From positions 1,054,001 through 1,118,000 of the forward strand of contig CAVOXO010000001.1 in NCBI GenBank assembly GCA_963700425.1: DNA of 64,000 bases. The letters are read 5' to 3'. The position numbers and the translations under genes were made by a program. Under the pieces are notes generated by a model. It was not told the DNA's origin and did no database searches. It saw nothing but the letters and a program-made list of their open reading frames with translations. The DNA is from CAVOXO01 sp963700425 (GTDB lineage Bacteria > Actinomycetota > Acidimicrobiia > Acidimicrobiales > Microtrichaceae). Below are positions 36,569 through 44,734 of the stretch, in pieces; positions within the stretch are counted from its first letter, which is position 1, and each line of letters begins with the position of its first letter.

Positions 36569-36595
36569 TAACATGAGTACATAGCACTCATGTTA
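36569..36595 (-). promoter_or_regulatory. HAIR-like operator (HspR site) upstream of hsp20
   Basis: A perfect 10-bp inverted repeat, TAACATGAGT and ACTCATGTTA, separated by 7 bases. The core CATGAGT-N7-ACTCATG differs at one symmetric position from the known HAIR consensus CTTGAGT-N7-ACTCAAG bound by HspR. It lies 53-79 bases upstream of the hsp20 ATG. A possible -10 box (TATTCT on the minus strand, 36559-36564) is just downstream, so a bound repressor would cover the -35 region. The repeat is AT-rich against a GC-rich background, which also marks it as a control site. Confidence 0.7.
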
Positions 36596-36658
36596 GATGT
36601 GACCTCGGTCACGGCGACCGTCGGGTCTCGTCGGGTCGACATCGAACCGCCCGGGCGC

Positions 36659-36690
36659 GAGAGGAGAGAGGCAGGGCCCTCTCTCCTCTC
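36659..36690 (-). terminator. Perfect hairpin downstream of pckG
   Basis: A perfect 13-bp inverted repeat, GAGAGGAGAGAGG and CCTCTCTCCTCTC, with loop CAGGGC. It starts 27 bases after the pckG stop (36718) on the minus strand and ends before the hsp20 control region, so it fits a terminator that isolates hsp20 from pckG read-through. Confidence 0.75.
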
Positions 36691-36717
36691 GACGTTCATC
36701 GCCCTCCGGCGTCCCGT

Positions 36718-38523
36718 TCAGGACGACAGGCGCTTCTCCAGGTCGAGCAGCTCATCCCGAACTGTGCCGGGGAGGCGTTCGCCCACCGAGTCGAAGTGCT
36801 CCCCGATGAGCTCGACCTCGCCGCGCCACGCATCGGTGTCGACGTGGAGCAGCTCCGCCACCGTCTCGTCGTCCAGATCCAGTCCGTCGAGGTCGAGGGA
36901 CTGTGGCGTCGGCACGAATCCGATGGCCGTCTCGGTGGCCTCGGCGCGGCCGTCGACACGCTCGACGATCCACTTGAGGACCCTGGCGTTCTCGCCGAAC
37001 CCCGGCCACATGAACCCGCCGTCGTCGTCCTTGCGGAACCAGTTGACCCAGAACAGCTTCGGGAGCTTGTCCTCGTCGGCCGATTCGCCGATGTCGAGCC
37101 AGTGTTGGATGTAGTCGCCGACGTTGTAGCCCATGAAGGGCAACATGGCGAAGGGATCGAACCGGACCTGGCCGACCTTGCCGGCGGCCGCAGCGGTCTT
37201 CTCCGAACTCATGGCGGACCCGAGGAAGACCCCGTGGTTCCATCCGAGGGCTTCGGTGACGAGAGGAACGCTGGTGGCTCGACGACCGCCGAACAGGATG
37301 GCCGAGATCGGGACTCCGGCGGGGTCCTCCCACTCCGGGGCGATCGACGGACACTGAGCAGCGGGAGCGGTGAACCTCGCATTGGGGTGTGCGGCCTTGG
37401 TCCCCGACTCCGGGGTCCAGTCGTTGCCCTTCCAGTCGGTCAGACGGGCGGGCGACTCGTCGGTCATCTCCTCCCACCACACGTCGCCCTCGGGGGTCTT
37501 GGCCACGTTGGTGAAGATGGTGTTGGACGCGATCGACGCCATCGCGTTGGGGTTCGTCGCCTCCGACGTCCCGGGGGCGACTCCGAAGAATCCGGCTTCG
37601 GGGTTGATGGCGTAGAGCCTTCCGTCGTCGCCGAACTTCATCCAGGCGATGTCGTCGCCGATGGTCTCGACCTTCCAGCCCGGGAGGCTGGGGATGAGCA
37701 TCGCCATGTTCGTCTTGCCGCACGCGGACGGGAAGGCGGCTGCCACGTAGTGCTTCGGGCCTTCCGGTGGGGTGAGGCCGAGGATCAACATGTGCTCGGC
37801 CATCCATCCTTCGTCGCGGGCCATGGTCGAGGCGATGCGGAGAGCGAAACACTTCTTGCCGAGAAGGGCGTTGCCGCCGTACCCGGATCCGAACGACCAG
37901 ATCTCCCGCGTTTCGGGGAAGTGGGTGATGTACTTGGTGTCCGAACACGGCCACGGGACGTCCTCGCGGGCCTGTCCGCTCGAATCGACGAGCGGATAAC
38001 CGACCGAGTGGACACAGGGAACGAAGTCGCCGTCGGAACCGAGCACGTCGAGAGCGCCCTGGCCCATCCGGGTCATCGTTCTCATGTTGACCGCCACGTA
38101 GGCGGAATCGGACAGCTCCACGCCGATGTGGGCGATCGGTGAACCGAGCGGACCCATCGAGAAGGGCACGACGTACATGGTCCGACCGGCCATGGCCCCG
38201 TCGTAGAGCCCCAGCATCTCCTCACGAAGCTCCGCCGGCGGGCGCCAGTTGTTGGTCGGGCCGGCATCGATCTCGCGCTCGCAGGCGATGAACGTCCGAT
38301 CCTCGACCCGTGCGACGTCGTCGGGGTCGGACAACGCGAGGTAGCTGTTCGGCCGGAGCGTGTCATCGAGGCGCTCGAAGGTGCCTCCCTCGACGAGCTC
38401 GCCCGCCAGCCGGTCGTACTCCTCCTCGGAGCCGTCGCACCAGTACACGTCGGTCGGGCGAAGGATCGTCCGCCAGTGCTCGACCCAGTCGATCAGCTTC
38501 TGGTTGGTGGTCGTGGCTCCCAT
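36718..38523 (-). CDS. pckG: Phosphoenolpyruvate carboxykinase, GTP-dependent
   Basis: A 601-residue enzyme converting oxaloacetate and GTP to PEP and CO2, the entry to gluconeogenesis. The start ATG 38523 (MGATTTNQKLIDWVEHW) follows a GGAGG box at good spacing. Motifs: YVVPFSMGPLGSPIAHIGVE and NMRTMTRMGQGAL (substrate binding), FPSACGKTNMAMLIPS (the GTP-type P-loop with the reactive Cys), ETIGDDIAWMKFGDDG (metal-binding Asp pair) and NWFRKDDDGGFMWPGFGEN (nucleotide-base binding). Length is normal. It is downstream of the cold-shock-like gene on the same strand. Confidence 0.95.
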   Translation of the reverse strand: MGATTTNQKLIDWVEHWRTILRPTDVYWCDGSEEEYDRLAGELVEGGTFERLDDTLRPNSYLALSDPDDVARVEDRTFIACEREIDAGPTNNWRPPAELREEMLGLYDGAMAGRTMYVVPFSMGPLGSPIAHIGVELSDSAYVAVNMRTMTRMGQGALDVLGSDGDFVPCVHSVGYPLVDSSGQAREDVPWPCSDTKYITHFPETREIWSFGSGYGGNALLGKKCFALRIASTMARDEGWMAEHMLILGLTPPEGPKHYVAAAFPSACGKTNMAMLIPSLPGWKVETIGDDIAWMKFGDDGRLYAINPEAGFFGVAPGTSEATNPNAMASIASNTIFTNVAKTPEGDVWWEEMTDESPARLTDWKGNDWTPESGTKAAHPNARFTAPAAQCPSIAPEWEDPAGVPISAILFGGRRATSVPLVTEALGWNHGVFLGSAMSSEKTAAAAGKVGQVRFDPFAMLPFMGYNVGDYIQHWLDIGESADEDKLPKLFWVNWFRKDDDGGFMWPGFGENARVLKWIVERVDGRAEATETAIGFVPTPQSLDLDGLDLDDETVAELLHVDTDAWRGEVELIGEHFDSVGERLPGTVRDELLDLEKRLSS

Positions 38524-38600
38524 TGCATTCCTCCGGTTCCCGGTCGGGATTGCGATTGTGACGAATGACGTCGCGTTTTGCCAGCCCTCTCCCGAGAGGG

Positions 38601-38864
38601 TCAGTCGAGTTCGGGTGCGGGTTCCACGACGTGGTCCTGATCGAGGAAGCCCGGGGTACCCATGTCGACCTCCGATCCCAGGCTCAGCGACGCAGCCCGA
38701 CCGTCGCCGTCGAGGTCGAAGCACACGCGCTGGCCCTGGCGGAGCATCCGGAAGATGGTCCCCTCGAGGGCGCCGTCGGCCAGATCGAACTCGGCGAGAT
38801 CGGTGTCCCGTACGAGGATCCCGTCGCCGGTGGAGGGGTCGTATGACTTGATCACGCCTTGCAT
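38601..38864 (-). CDS. Cold-shock-like OB-fold protein (87 aa)
   Basis: From ATG 38864 (MQGVIKSYDPSTGDGILVRD). It follows the outline of a cold-shock domain: a G-x-I-K-S-Y start in place of G-x-V-K-W-F, then TGDGILVRDTDL in place of KGYGFI, QRVCFDLDGDGRAASL in place of V-x-F-x-x-x-G-x-x-A-x-x-V. The aromatic RNP1 residues (GFGFI, VFVH) are missing, so it may not bind RNA in the usual way. The tail is acidic and proline-rich. It lies 8 bases behind rpmB on the same strand. A short hairpin (38585-38600, stem CCCTCT) follows its stop. Confidence 0.7.
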   Translation of the reverse strand: MQGVIKSYDPSTGDGILVRDTDLAEFDLADGALEGTIFRMLRQGQRVCFDLDGDGRAASLSLGSEVDMGTPGFLDQDHVVEPAPELD

Positions 38865-38871
38865 GGCGAGG

Positions 38872-39078
38872 TCAGGCCGAGGAGCGAGCGGTCGGCTTGG
38901 TGACCTTGCCCGCCTTGAGGCACCCGGTGCACACGTTGATGCGGGTGTTGGAGCCGTTGACGACGGCACGGACCCTCTGGATGTTGGGATTCCAACGACG
39001 CTTCGTGCGTCGATGCGAGTGAGACAGGCTCATGCCGAATCCGGGCTTCTTGTTGCAGATCTCACAGACGGAGGCCAT
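38872..39078 (-). CDS. rpmB: 50S ribosomal protein L28
   Basis: A 68-residue protein from ATG 39078 (MASVCEICNKKPGFGMSLSH). The zinc-type CEIC pair, the basic SHSHRRTKRRWNPNIQRVRA stretch and the second CTGCLKAGKV pair mark the C+ form of L28 that binds zinc. It starts the minus-strand run rpmB-cold-shock-like-pckG and is divergent from the DAK2 and recG genes, the usual rpmB/yloV/recG neighbourhood of Gram-positive bacteria. Confidence 0.95.
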   Translation of the reverse strand: MASVCEICNKKPGFGMSLSHSHRRTKRRWNPNIQRVRAVVNGSNTRINVCTGCLKAGKVTKPTARSSA

Positions 39079-39203
39079 GGTGGAACTTCCTGATGCGGGT
39101 GGTGATCGTCGATGCCGGGGGTTCGGCCGAACGAGACCAGACATCGTACCCGAGCAGCCTCGGGCGCCCAATATCGTCCCGGACCGCCGGTAGTGTCCGT
39201 GCC

Positions 39204-40109
39204 ATGGAGCCATTGGCGCGGTTGGCCGTCGCCGACCTCGTGTCGGTCACGCGGGCGCTGTCGGAGTCCCTCGATGCCCACTCCGAGGGACTCGATCGTC
39301 TCGATGCCCGGGACGGGCTCGGGGGCGACACCGGATCGAACCTCTCGGCCACGCTCGCAGCACTGACCTCCGAGCTCGACCGGTTGGGGGCCGTGTCCTC
39401 GCCGACCGCATGGGCCGATTCGGTGAGGCGCGTGGTCGAGGCGGGTGGGGTCGGTCGGGCGGGGCGATCGCTGCTGGCCTTCCTCGAGGGTTTCGCCTCG
39501 GTCGCCGCCACCAGGGATTCCCTCGACGGCACGGCCGTCGCCCTGGGGATCGAGGCCGGAGCCGAACAGATGGGGGGACAGACGTCGAGCACCGCGGGTG
39601 GCAATCCGATGATGAGCGTGGCCGACGCGGCGTCAGCCGCCGCGCTCGCGTGCGTCGACGCCGGTGAACGACTGCCGGCCGTGGTGATCGCGGCGGCGGA
39701 CGCGGCACTCGACCGTCTCGAATCCGACGCTGCGGAATCGGAGTATGCGGACGAGGGCGGGGTCGACCCGGGCAGCGCGGGACTCTGCGTGGCCTTCGAC
39801 GTGCTGGTGGCGGTCGTTCACGGCGATCCCCTCGACGTCGTCGGACCCGACGACGACGCCGTGCGTGCCCGGACGCGACCTGCGGACCCGCTCTACACCT
39901 TCTCGTGCTCCGTCGAGATCGACGCCGGGAAGCTGAGCCGGATGGCCGAGGCCCTCGGCGCCGTCGCCCATCCCCTCGACGTCACGATCGAGGGCGACGT
40001 GGCCCGGGTGGAAGCGGGCGTCGACGACCTCGGGGCGCTGATCGAAGCCGTCTGCAGTTTCGGACGACCCCGCGCGGTGGTTGTCGAGGACCGACGATCC
40101 CGTGCCTGA
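39204..40109 (+). CDS. Compact DAK2/FakA-like protein
   Basis: A 301-residue protein from ATG 39204 (MEPLARLAVADLVSVTRALS). The N-terminal 190 residues are an all-helical DhaL/DAK2-like domain; the metal loop, normally PDGDTGTN, reads GLGGDTGSN, so the first Asp is Gly. The C-terminal 80 residues (LYTFSCSVEIDAGKLSRMAE, ARVEAGVDDLGALIEAVCS) match the end of FakA/YloV, but the large middle domain of the usual 500-plus-residue kinase is missing. It sits between rpmB and recG, where full-length YloV lies in other Gram-positives. Role in fatty-acid kinase activity is therefore uncertain. Confidence 0.7.
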   Translation: MEPLARLAVADLVSVTRALSESLDAHSEGLDRLDARDGLGGDTGSNLSATLAALTSELDRLGAVSSPTAWADSVRRVVEAGGVGRAGRSLLAFLEGFASVAATRDSLDGTAVALGIEAGAEQMGGQTSSTAGGNPMMSVADAASAAALACVDAGERLPAVVIAAADAALDRLESDAAESEYADEGGVDPGSAGLCVAFDVLVAVVHGDPLDVVGPDDDAVRARTRPADPLYTFSCSVEIDAGKLSRMAEALGAVAHPLDVTIEGDVARVEAGVDDLGALIEAVCSFGRPRAVVVEDRRSRA

Positions 40110-42234
40110 TCCGCCGCTGAGTCTGCAGGACCTCGCCGCGATCGGCGTCGAACGACTGAGTGGGGTGGGTCCACGCAAGTTGAAGGGTCTCGTGGACATG
40201 GAGATCGAATCGATGCTCGATCTGCTCTGCACGTACCCGCGGCGCTACATCGACCGGACCCGGCAGGTCGCCATCTCGGGACTGGGTCCGGGTGACGAGG
40301 CGATGGTGGTGGCCCGGGTGGCCGACATGACGTCACGCCGCGTCAAGGGTGGCCGGGTCATGGTCAGCGGGCGGATCGCGGATGACTCCGGTTCCCTCCG
40401 TGTCTCGTTCTTCAATCAGGCCTGGCGCGAACGGCAACTCCCCGCGGGGACCGACGCGGTCTTCTTCGGAAAGGTCGACGACTTCCGCGGCACCCTCCAG
40501 CTGACCAACCCCGTCGTCGACGTCGTCGGCGACCGCACGGGTCGGATCGTTCCCGTGTATCCCCAGTCGGAGAAGTCCCGTCTCTCGACCTGGGACATCG
40601 GTACCTTCTGTGCGCAGGTCCTGCGTCGCTGCGAGAAGAGGGGCATCCTCGATCCTGTTCCCGAGGCCGTGCGCCTCGATCTCGACCTCATGGACCGAGG
40701 AGCCGCCTTCGAGGGGATCCACCAGCCCGAGTCGATGGCTCAGTCCGCCCGAGCCCGTCGGCGCCTCGCATTCGACGAACTGCTCCGGATCCAGCTCACC
40801 CTCGTCCAGGCGAAGCGCGATCTCGAGGCCCGGTCGAAGGGCATCGTCCACGACGGTGACGGACACCTCGTCGATGCCTACCTCGCCCGGCTTCCGTTCC
40901 CACTGACCGCTGCGCAGCACCGCTGTATCGGTCACATCGCGGAGGACATGGAGCGATCCGTGCCGATGCACCGTCTGCTGCAGGGCGACGTGGGTGCGGG
41001 AAAGACCGTCGTGGCGGTGACGACCCTCCTGCGCTCCGTGTCCGGCGGGCATCAGGCCGCGTTCATGGCGCCGACCGAGGTGCTCGCCGAACAGCACATG
41101 GCGGGCCTGTCGCGCGATCTGAGTGGACTCGAGATCACCGACCTCGACAACCTCTTCGGACTCCGGGAGCTGCGGGTGGAGTTGCTGACCAACCGGGTGT
41201 CGGGAGCCGATCGCCGCCGGATCCTCTCCGACCTCGCCGACCGTCGGATCGACATCGTCGTGGGAACCCACGCATTGATCCAGGAGGGAGTCGACTTCTC
41301 GTCGTTGGGAGCGGTCGTCATCGACGAGCAGCACAGATTCGGAGTGGAGCAACGGGCGGCTCTCCGCGCCGCCAACCCCGACGGGACGGTGCCCGACGTC
41401 CTCGTGATGACCGCCACGCCGATCCCGCGTACCGCCGCGATGACGGTCTACGGAGATCTCGACGTGTCGGTGCTCGACCAGCTGCCGCCCGGACGAACGC
41501 CCATCGTCACGACCTGGCTCCGCCACGGCGAGACCGACACCGATCCCTGGGCCGACGTGATCGGCGAGGTGAAGGCCGGCCGTCAGGTGTACGTCGTCTG
41601 CCCGCTGATCGACGAGTCCGAAGCGCTCGACGTCGCGTCGGCATCAGAGGTGGCGTCTCGGCTGGCCGCCGGCCCTCTCGGGTCGTGCCGGGTCGGATTG
41701 CTCCACGGTCGGTTGCCCATGGCTGACAAGGACGAGGTCATGGGCGCGTTCCGGGCCGGACAGATCGATGTCCTGGTGGCGACGACGGTCATCGAGGTGG
41801 GAGTCGACGTTCCCAACGCGACGATGATGGTCGTCCTCGATGCCGATCGTTTCGGTATCGCGCAGCTCCATCAGCTACGCGGCCGGGTGGGTCGAGGCGA
41901 CGCGGCCTCGCGGTGCGTTCTGGTTGCCGCTGATCCCACGCCCGACGGGGTGGCGCGCCTCGAGGCCCTCGAGAAGAGCACCGACGGATTCGAGCTGGCC
42001 GAAGTGGATCTCGACCTCCGGGGTGAGGGGACGATCCTCGGAGAACGCCAGAAGGGGCGGAACGACCTGCGGCTGGCGTCGCTGCGTCGCGATCGCGAAC
42101 TGGTGGCCCTCGCCCGTGAGGTCGCCTTCGACCTGGTGGGTGACGGATCGGGACTGGAGGCACACCCCGAACTCCGGGCGGAGATGGGCCTCTTCTTCGC
42201 CGAGGAGGACGAGGAATTCCTCATGAAGAACTGA
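40102..42234 (+). CDS. recG: ATP-dependent DNA helicase RecG
   Basis: About 710 residues. I choose GTG 40102, whose codon overlaps the end of the DAK2 gene (GTGCCTGA), though TTG 40081 is in frame too. N-terminal wedge domain: GVERLSGVGPRKLKGLVDM, YPRRYIDRTRQVAISGL and an OB fold (VSGRIADDSGSLRVSFFNQ). Helicase motifs: LQGDVGAGKTVVAV (I), MAPTEVLAEQH (Ia), VVIDEQHRFGVEQR (II), MTATPIPRTAAM (III), then TTVIEVGVDVPNATMMV and QLHQLRGRVGRG (V, VI). The C-terminal TRG-type segment DLRGEGTILGERQKGRNDL is present. It remodels stalled forks and branched DNA. Confidence 0.94.
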   Translation: MPDPPLSLQDLAAIGVERLSGVGPRKLKGLVDMEIESMLDLLCTYPRRYIDRTRQVAISGLGPGDEAMVVARVADMTSRRVKGGRVMVSGRIADDSGSLRVSFFNQAWRERQLPAGTDAVFFGKVDDFRGTLQLTNPVVDVVGDRTGRIVPVYPQSEKSRLSTWDIGTFCAQVLRRCEKRGILDPVPEAVRLDLDLMDRGAAFEGIHQPESMAQSARARRRLAFDELLRIQLTLVQAKRDLEARSKGIVHDGDGHLVDAYLARLPFPLTAAQHRCIGHIAEDMERSVPMHRLLQGDVGAGKTVVAVTTLLRSVSGGHQAAFMAPTEVLAEQHMAGLSRDLSGLEITDLDNLFGLRELRVELLTNRVSGADRRRILSDLADRRIDIVVGTHALIQEGVDFSSLGAVVIDEQHRFGVEQRAALRAANPDGTVPDVLVMTATPIPRTAAMTVYGDLDVSVLDQLPPGRTPIVTTWLRHGETDTDPWADVIGEVKAGRQVYVVCPLIDESEALDVASASEVASRLAAGPLGSCRVGLLHGRLPMADKDEVMGAFRAGQIDVLVATTVIEVGVDVPNATMMVVLDADRFGIAQLHQLRGRVGRGDAASRCVLVAADPTPDGVARLEALEKSTDGFELAEVDLDLRGEGTILGERQKGRNDLRLASLRRDRELVALAREVAFDLVGDGSGLEAHPELRAEMGLFFAEEDEEFLMKN

Positions 42235-42408
42235 TCAGGAGTCCCCCGGTTCGGCGACCACGAGATCCCAGCGATCCCAGCAGTCGGCGCACCGGTAGGC
42301 GACGACGTCACCGGGAGCGTCACCCCCGTCGTCGTAGGGCGGGGAGAGCCGGTGGGCCGTGCCGCCGCAGTCGACGCACACGATCTCATCGGGCATGTCC
42401 TCGGTCAC
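42235..42408 (-). CDS. 57-aa zinc-ribbon protein
   Basis: A gene too short for usual length cut-offs, directly abutting the recG stop on the opposite strand. From GTG 42408 the protein is VTEDMPDEIVCVDCGGTAHR through YRCADCWDRWDLVV to EPGDS. Two CxxC knuckles (CVDC and CADC) 26 residues apart form a classic zinc ribbon; the rest is acidic. The frame has strong third-position GC bias and ends exactly at the recG stop. Its promoter would lie in the 90 bases shared with rsmD. Function unknown; transcription- or ribosome-associated zinc ribbons are the closest type. Confidence 0.7.
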   Translation of the reverse strand: MTEDMPDEIVCVDCGGTAHRLSPPYDDGGDAPGDVVAYRCADCWDRWDLVVAEPGDS

Positions 42409-42498
42409 GACGCCATCGTAGGACCGTGCCGGCGTCGGCCGGTCGACAGAACGTCGGGGCCACGGGGCAGCGGCGTCTCACCGCTACGCTGTCCGGCC

Positions 42499-43056
42499 GT
42501 GCGAGTGGTCTCGGGACGGGTCGGTGGTTTCCGCCTGGTGGCGCCGGCAGGGACGGCCACCCGGCCCACCTCCGATCGGGTGCGCGAGGCGGTGTTCAAC
42601 TCCCTCGGATCCATGGGCGTGGTGGCGGGAGCTCGGGTCGTCGACCTGTTCGCCGGCTCGGGCGCCCTGGCGATCGAGGCGGTGTCGCGGGGGGCCGCCG
42701 TCGCGACGTGCGTGGAGAACGACCCCGTCGCTCTCGACGCCCTTCGCCGGAACGTCTCGGTGTGTGCTCTGTTCGACGAGGTCGACGTCGTCAGATCCGA
42801 CGTCGACCGGTGGTTGGACTCGACACCACCCGAATGCGACCTGGCCTTCATCGATCCGCCGTACTCCTTCGACGAGTGGGAGCGACTGCTCGACAGGGTG
42901 CCGGCGACGCTCGTGGTGATCGAGTCGGACCGACCCATCGATCCGCCTGCCGGATGGCATGTCCTGAGGCAGCGAACCTACGGCGGTACGGTGGTGACGA
43001 TCGCGACCCGCGATGACGGGTCATCGGACGAAGAAACCGTGGAGATGACCGAGTGA
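42499..43056 (+). CDS. rsmD: 16S rRNA (guanine966-N2)-methyltransferase RsmD
   Basis: A 185-residue Rossmann methyltransferase from GTG 42499 (VRVVSGRVGGFRLVAPAG). TRPTSDRVREAVFNSLGSMG is the family N-terminus, VVDLFAGSGALAIEAVSRGA is the SAM-binding motif I, ENDPVALDALRRNV motif II, and DLAFIDPPYSF is the catalytic (D/N)PPY motif IV for N2 of guanine. It modifies G966 of 16S rRNA in the 30S subunit. Its stop overlaps the coaD start by four bases. Confidence 0.93.
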   Translation: MRVVSGRVGGFRLVAPAGTATRPTSDRVREAVFNSLGSMGVVAGARVVDLFAGSGALAIEAVSRGAAVATCVENDPVALDALRRNVSVCALFDEVDVVRSDVDRWLDSTPPECDLAFIDPPYSFDEWERLLDRVPATLVVIESDRPIDPPAGWHVLRQRTYGGTVVTIATRDDGSSDEETVEMTE

Positions 43057-43532
43057 CCGTCGTGCTGTATCCCGGGTCGTTCGACCCGATCCACAACGGT
43101 CACGTCGAGATCGTCGAGACCGCCGCCAGGCTCTTCGACAGGGTGGTCGTCGCTGCGGTCCGCAATCCCCAGAAGGGTGAGCCGCTGTTCGATCTCGAGG
43201 ATCGGCAGACGTTGATCCGCGAGTCGTTCGCCCACCTCGACAACGTCGACGTCACGCTGTTCAGTTCACTCGTGGTGGATCTCGCCCGCGACGTCGGAGC
43301 CCACTTCATCGTGAAGGGATTGCGGGCGGTCTCCGATTTCGAGTCCGAGCTCCAGATGGCCCAGATGAACCGTTCGATCTCGGGCGTGGACACGTTGTTC
43401 ATCCCCACCACCTCGTCGCACTCGTTCCTTGCGTCGAAGTTGATACGCGAAATCGCCCGATTCGGGGGCAACATCGACTCGATGGTGCCACCCTGTGTCG
43501 CGGCCCGACTCGCAGAACGCTTCCAGGGATGA
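43053..43532 (+). CDS. coaD: Phosphopantetheine adenylyltransferase
   Basis: A 159-residue nucleotidyltransferase making dephospho-CoA from pantetheine phosphate and ATP. VVLYPGSFDPIHNGHVEIVE holds the T/SxGH-like HxGH motif (HNGH), FIVKGLRAVSDFESELQMAQMN the substrate-binding helix with R-A-x-x-D-F-E, and TSSHSFLASKLIREIARFGG the ISSS-type adenylate motif. Length is exactly normal. GTG start 43053 overlaps the rsmD stop (translational coupling), the usual rsmD-coaD pair. Confidence 0.95.
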   Translation: MTVVLYPGSFDPIHNGHVEIVETAARLFDRVVVAAVRNPQKGEPLFDLEDRQTLIRESFAHLDNVDVTLFSSLVVDLARDVGAHFIVKGLRAVSDFESELQMAQMNRSISGVDTLFIPTTSSHSFLASKLIREIARFGGNIDSMVPPCVAARLAERFQG

Positions 43533-43559
43533 CTCCCGATCCTTCCAGGAGAAGAATCC

Positions 43560-44114
43560 ATGTCTGACGAGACAACGTCGGTCCATCGCTCCGAAGAGAT
43601 CCTCCGGGAACTCATCGAGATCGTCGAGGTCGCCCGCGCCGTTCCGATGTCGGCGTCGGTGATGATCAACCGAGAAGAGATCCTCGACATGTTGGACGAG
43701 GTGCTCGCAGGGCTGCCCGACGAGCTCCGGTCGGCCCGTTGGCTCCTCAAGGACCGCGACGAGGTCAGGGCCAAGGCCCAGAGGGAGGCCGACGCACTGA
43801 TCGCCGACGCCAAGTCGCAGGTCGCTCAGCTCGTCCAACGCCAGGAAGTGGTCAAGGCCGCCAAGGCGACCGCACGAACGATCGTGGACGAGGCCGAGGA
43901 GGAGTCACGGCAGATGCGCCATTCCGCCGAGGACTACTGCGACCAGAAGTTGGCGAAGTTCGAGGTGATCCTCGACCGGCTCACCAAGCAGGTCGCGGGC
44001 GGCCGTCGCAAGCTGGCGTCGACGATCTCCGAGGCCGACCAGGCGCCGCCGGGGACCTACGACGACGATGAGCATTCCAGTGCGGCTGCGTTCTTCGATC
44101 AGGAGAACGACTAG
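43560..44114 (+). CDS. sepIVA: SepIVA-like (DivIVA-type) coiled-coil protein
   Basis: A 184-residue cytoplasmic protein from ATG 43560, after AGGAGAAG. The first part (SEEILRELIEIVEVARAVPM, INREEILDMLDEVLAGLPDE) is a conserved N-terminal domain, and residues about 60-160 form a long coiled coil (KDRDEVRAKAQREADALIAD, QRQEVVKAAKATARTIVDEA, DQKLAKFEVILDRLTKQVAG). Its place between coaD and yceD is that of actinobacterial SepIVA (mycobacterial Rv2927c), a septal/polar growth protein; databases often mislabel it ATP synthase subunit b. It is shorter than the mycobacterial protein. Confidence 0.8.
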   Translation: MSDETTSVHRSEEILRELIEIVEVARAVPMSASVMINREEILDMLDEVLAGLPDELRSARWLLKDRDEVRAKAQREADALIADAKSQVAQLVQRQEVVKAAKATARTIVDEAEEESRQMRHSAEDYCDQKLAKFEVILDRLTKQVAGGRRKLASTISEADQAPPGTYDDDEHSSAAAFFDQEND

Positions 44115-44633
44115 GTGGCCCCGCGGGGGCCGTGGACGGTGGATGTCGCGGACCTCCGTGCGGACCCGTCGTCGAGTCGGAACATCGAGCTCTCGGGGAC
44201 GATTCGCCAGATGACGGTGGGCTCCACCCGGACCAGGGCCGACCGGCCCGTGCGGCTGGTCGCCCTCGTCGAACCGGTGGATGCAGGGGTGTCGGTGCGC
44301 GGGGTCCTCACGATCGAATGGGCCGGCTCGTGTCGACGATGCCTCGACCCGGTCGAGGGGGTCGTCTCCGGCGAGGTCGACGAGGTGTTCCTGGAGGACG
44401 ACGTCGACGGTGACTCCTACGAACTCGTCGATGACGCGATCGATCTCTCTCCCATGGTCCATGATCTCGCCGCGGTGTCACTCCCGATCGTGCCCCTGTG
44501 CGATGAGCGCTGCGAGGGCCCCGTGCCCGACCGGTTCCCCGTCCATGTGGACGATCCGAACGCGCCGCGACCCCCGGACCCCCGGTGGGCTGCGCTCGAT
44601 GTCCTGAGGGACCCCGATGGCGCCGAGGGCTGA
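44115..44633 (+). CDS. yceD: YceD/DUF177 family protein
   Basis: A 172-residue protein starting at GTG 44115, immediately after the sepIVA stop. A beta-rich domain carries two cysteine pairs: GSCRRCLDPVEGVVSGEVDE and LPIVPLCDERCEG, with LCxxRCxG as the family signature, probably a zinc site. The final DPRWAALDVL is the usual C-terminal DPR-W-x-x-L motif. YceD always precedes rpmF and is linked to 23S rRNA processing. Here rpmF follows after 101 bases. The start and family are clear, the precise activity less so. Confidence 0.88.
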   Translation: MAPRGPWTVDVADLRADPSSSRNIELSGTIRQMTVGSTRTRADRPVRLVALVEPVDAGVSVRGVLTIEWAGSCRRCLDPVEGVVSGEVDEVFLEDDVDGDSYELVDDAIDLSPMVHDLAAVSLPIVPLCDERCEGPVPDRFPVHVDDPNAPRPPDPRWAALDVLRDPDGAEG

Positions 44634-44734
44634 GCACTCGATTTCGGGTGCTCGGGCCGGATCGGTAGAGTGGCCGGCCCGGGTGCGGTCCCAGTTCGCC
44701 GCGCCGATGACACCGACGTTCCGTAGGATCGACA

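Noticed and set aside
36796..38142. 448-codon plus-strand frame over pckG
   Set aside because: Antisense shadow; PckG is complete and typical.
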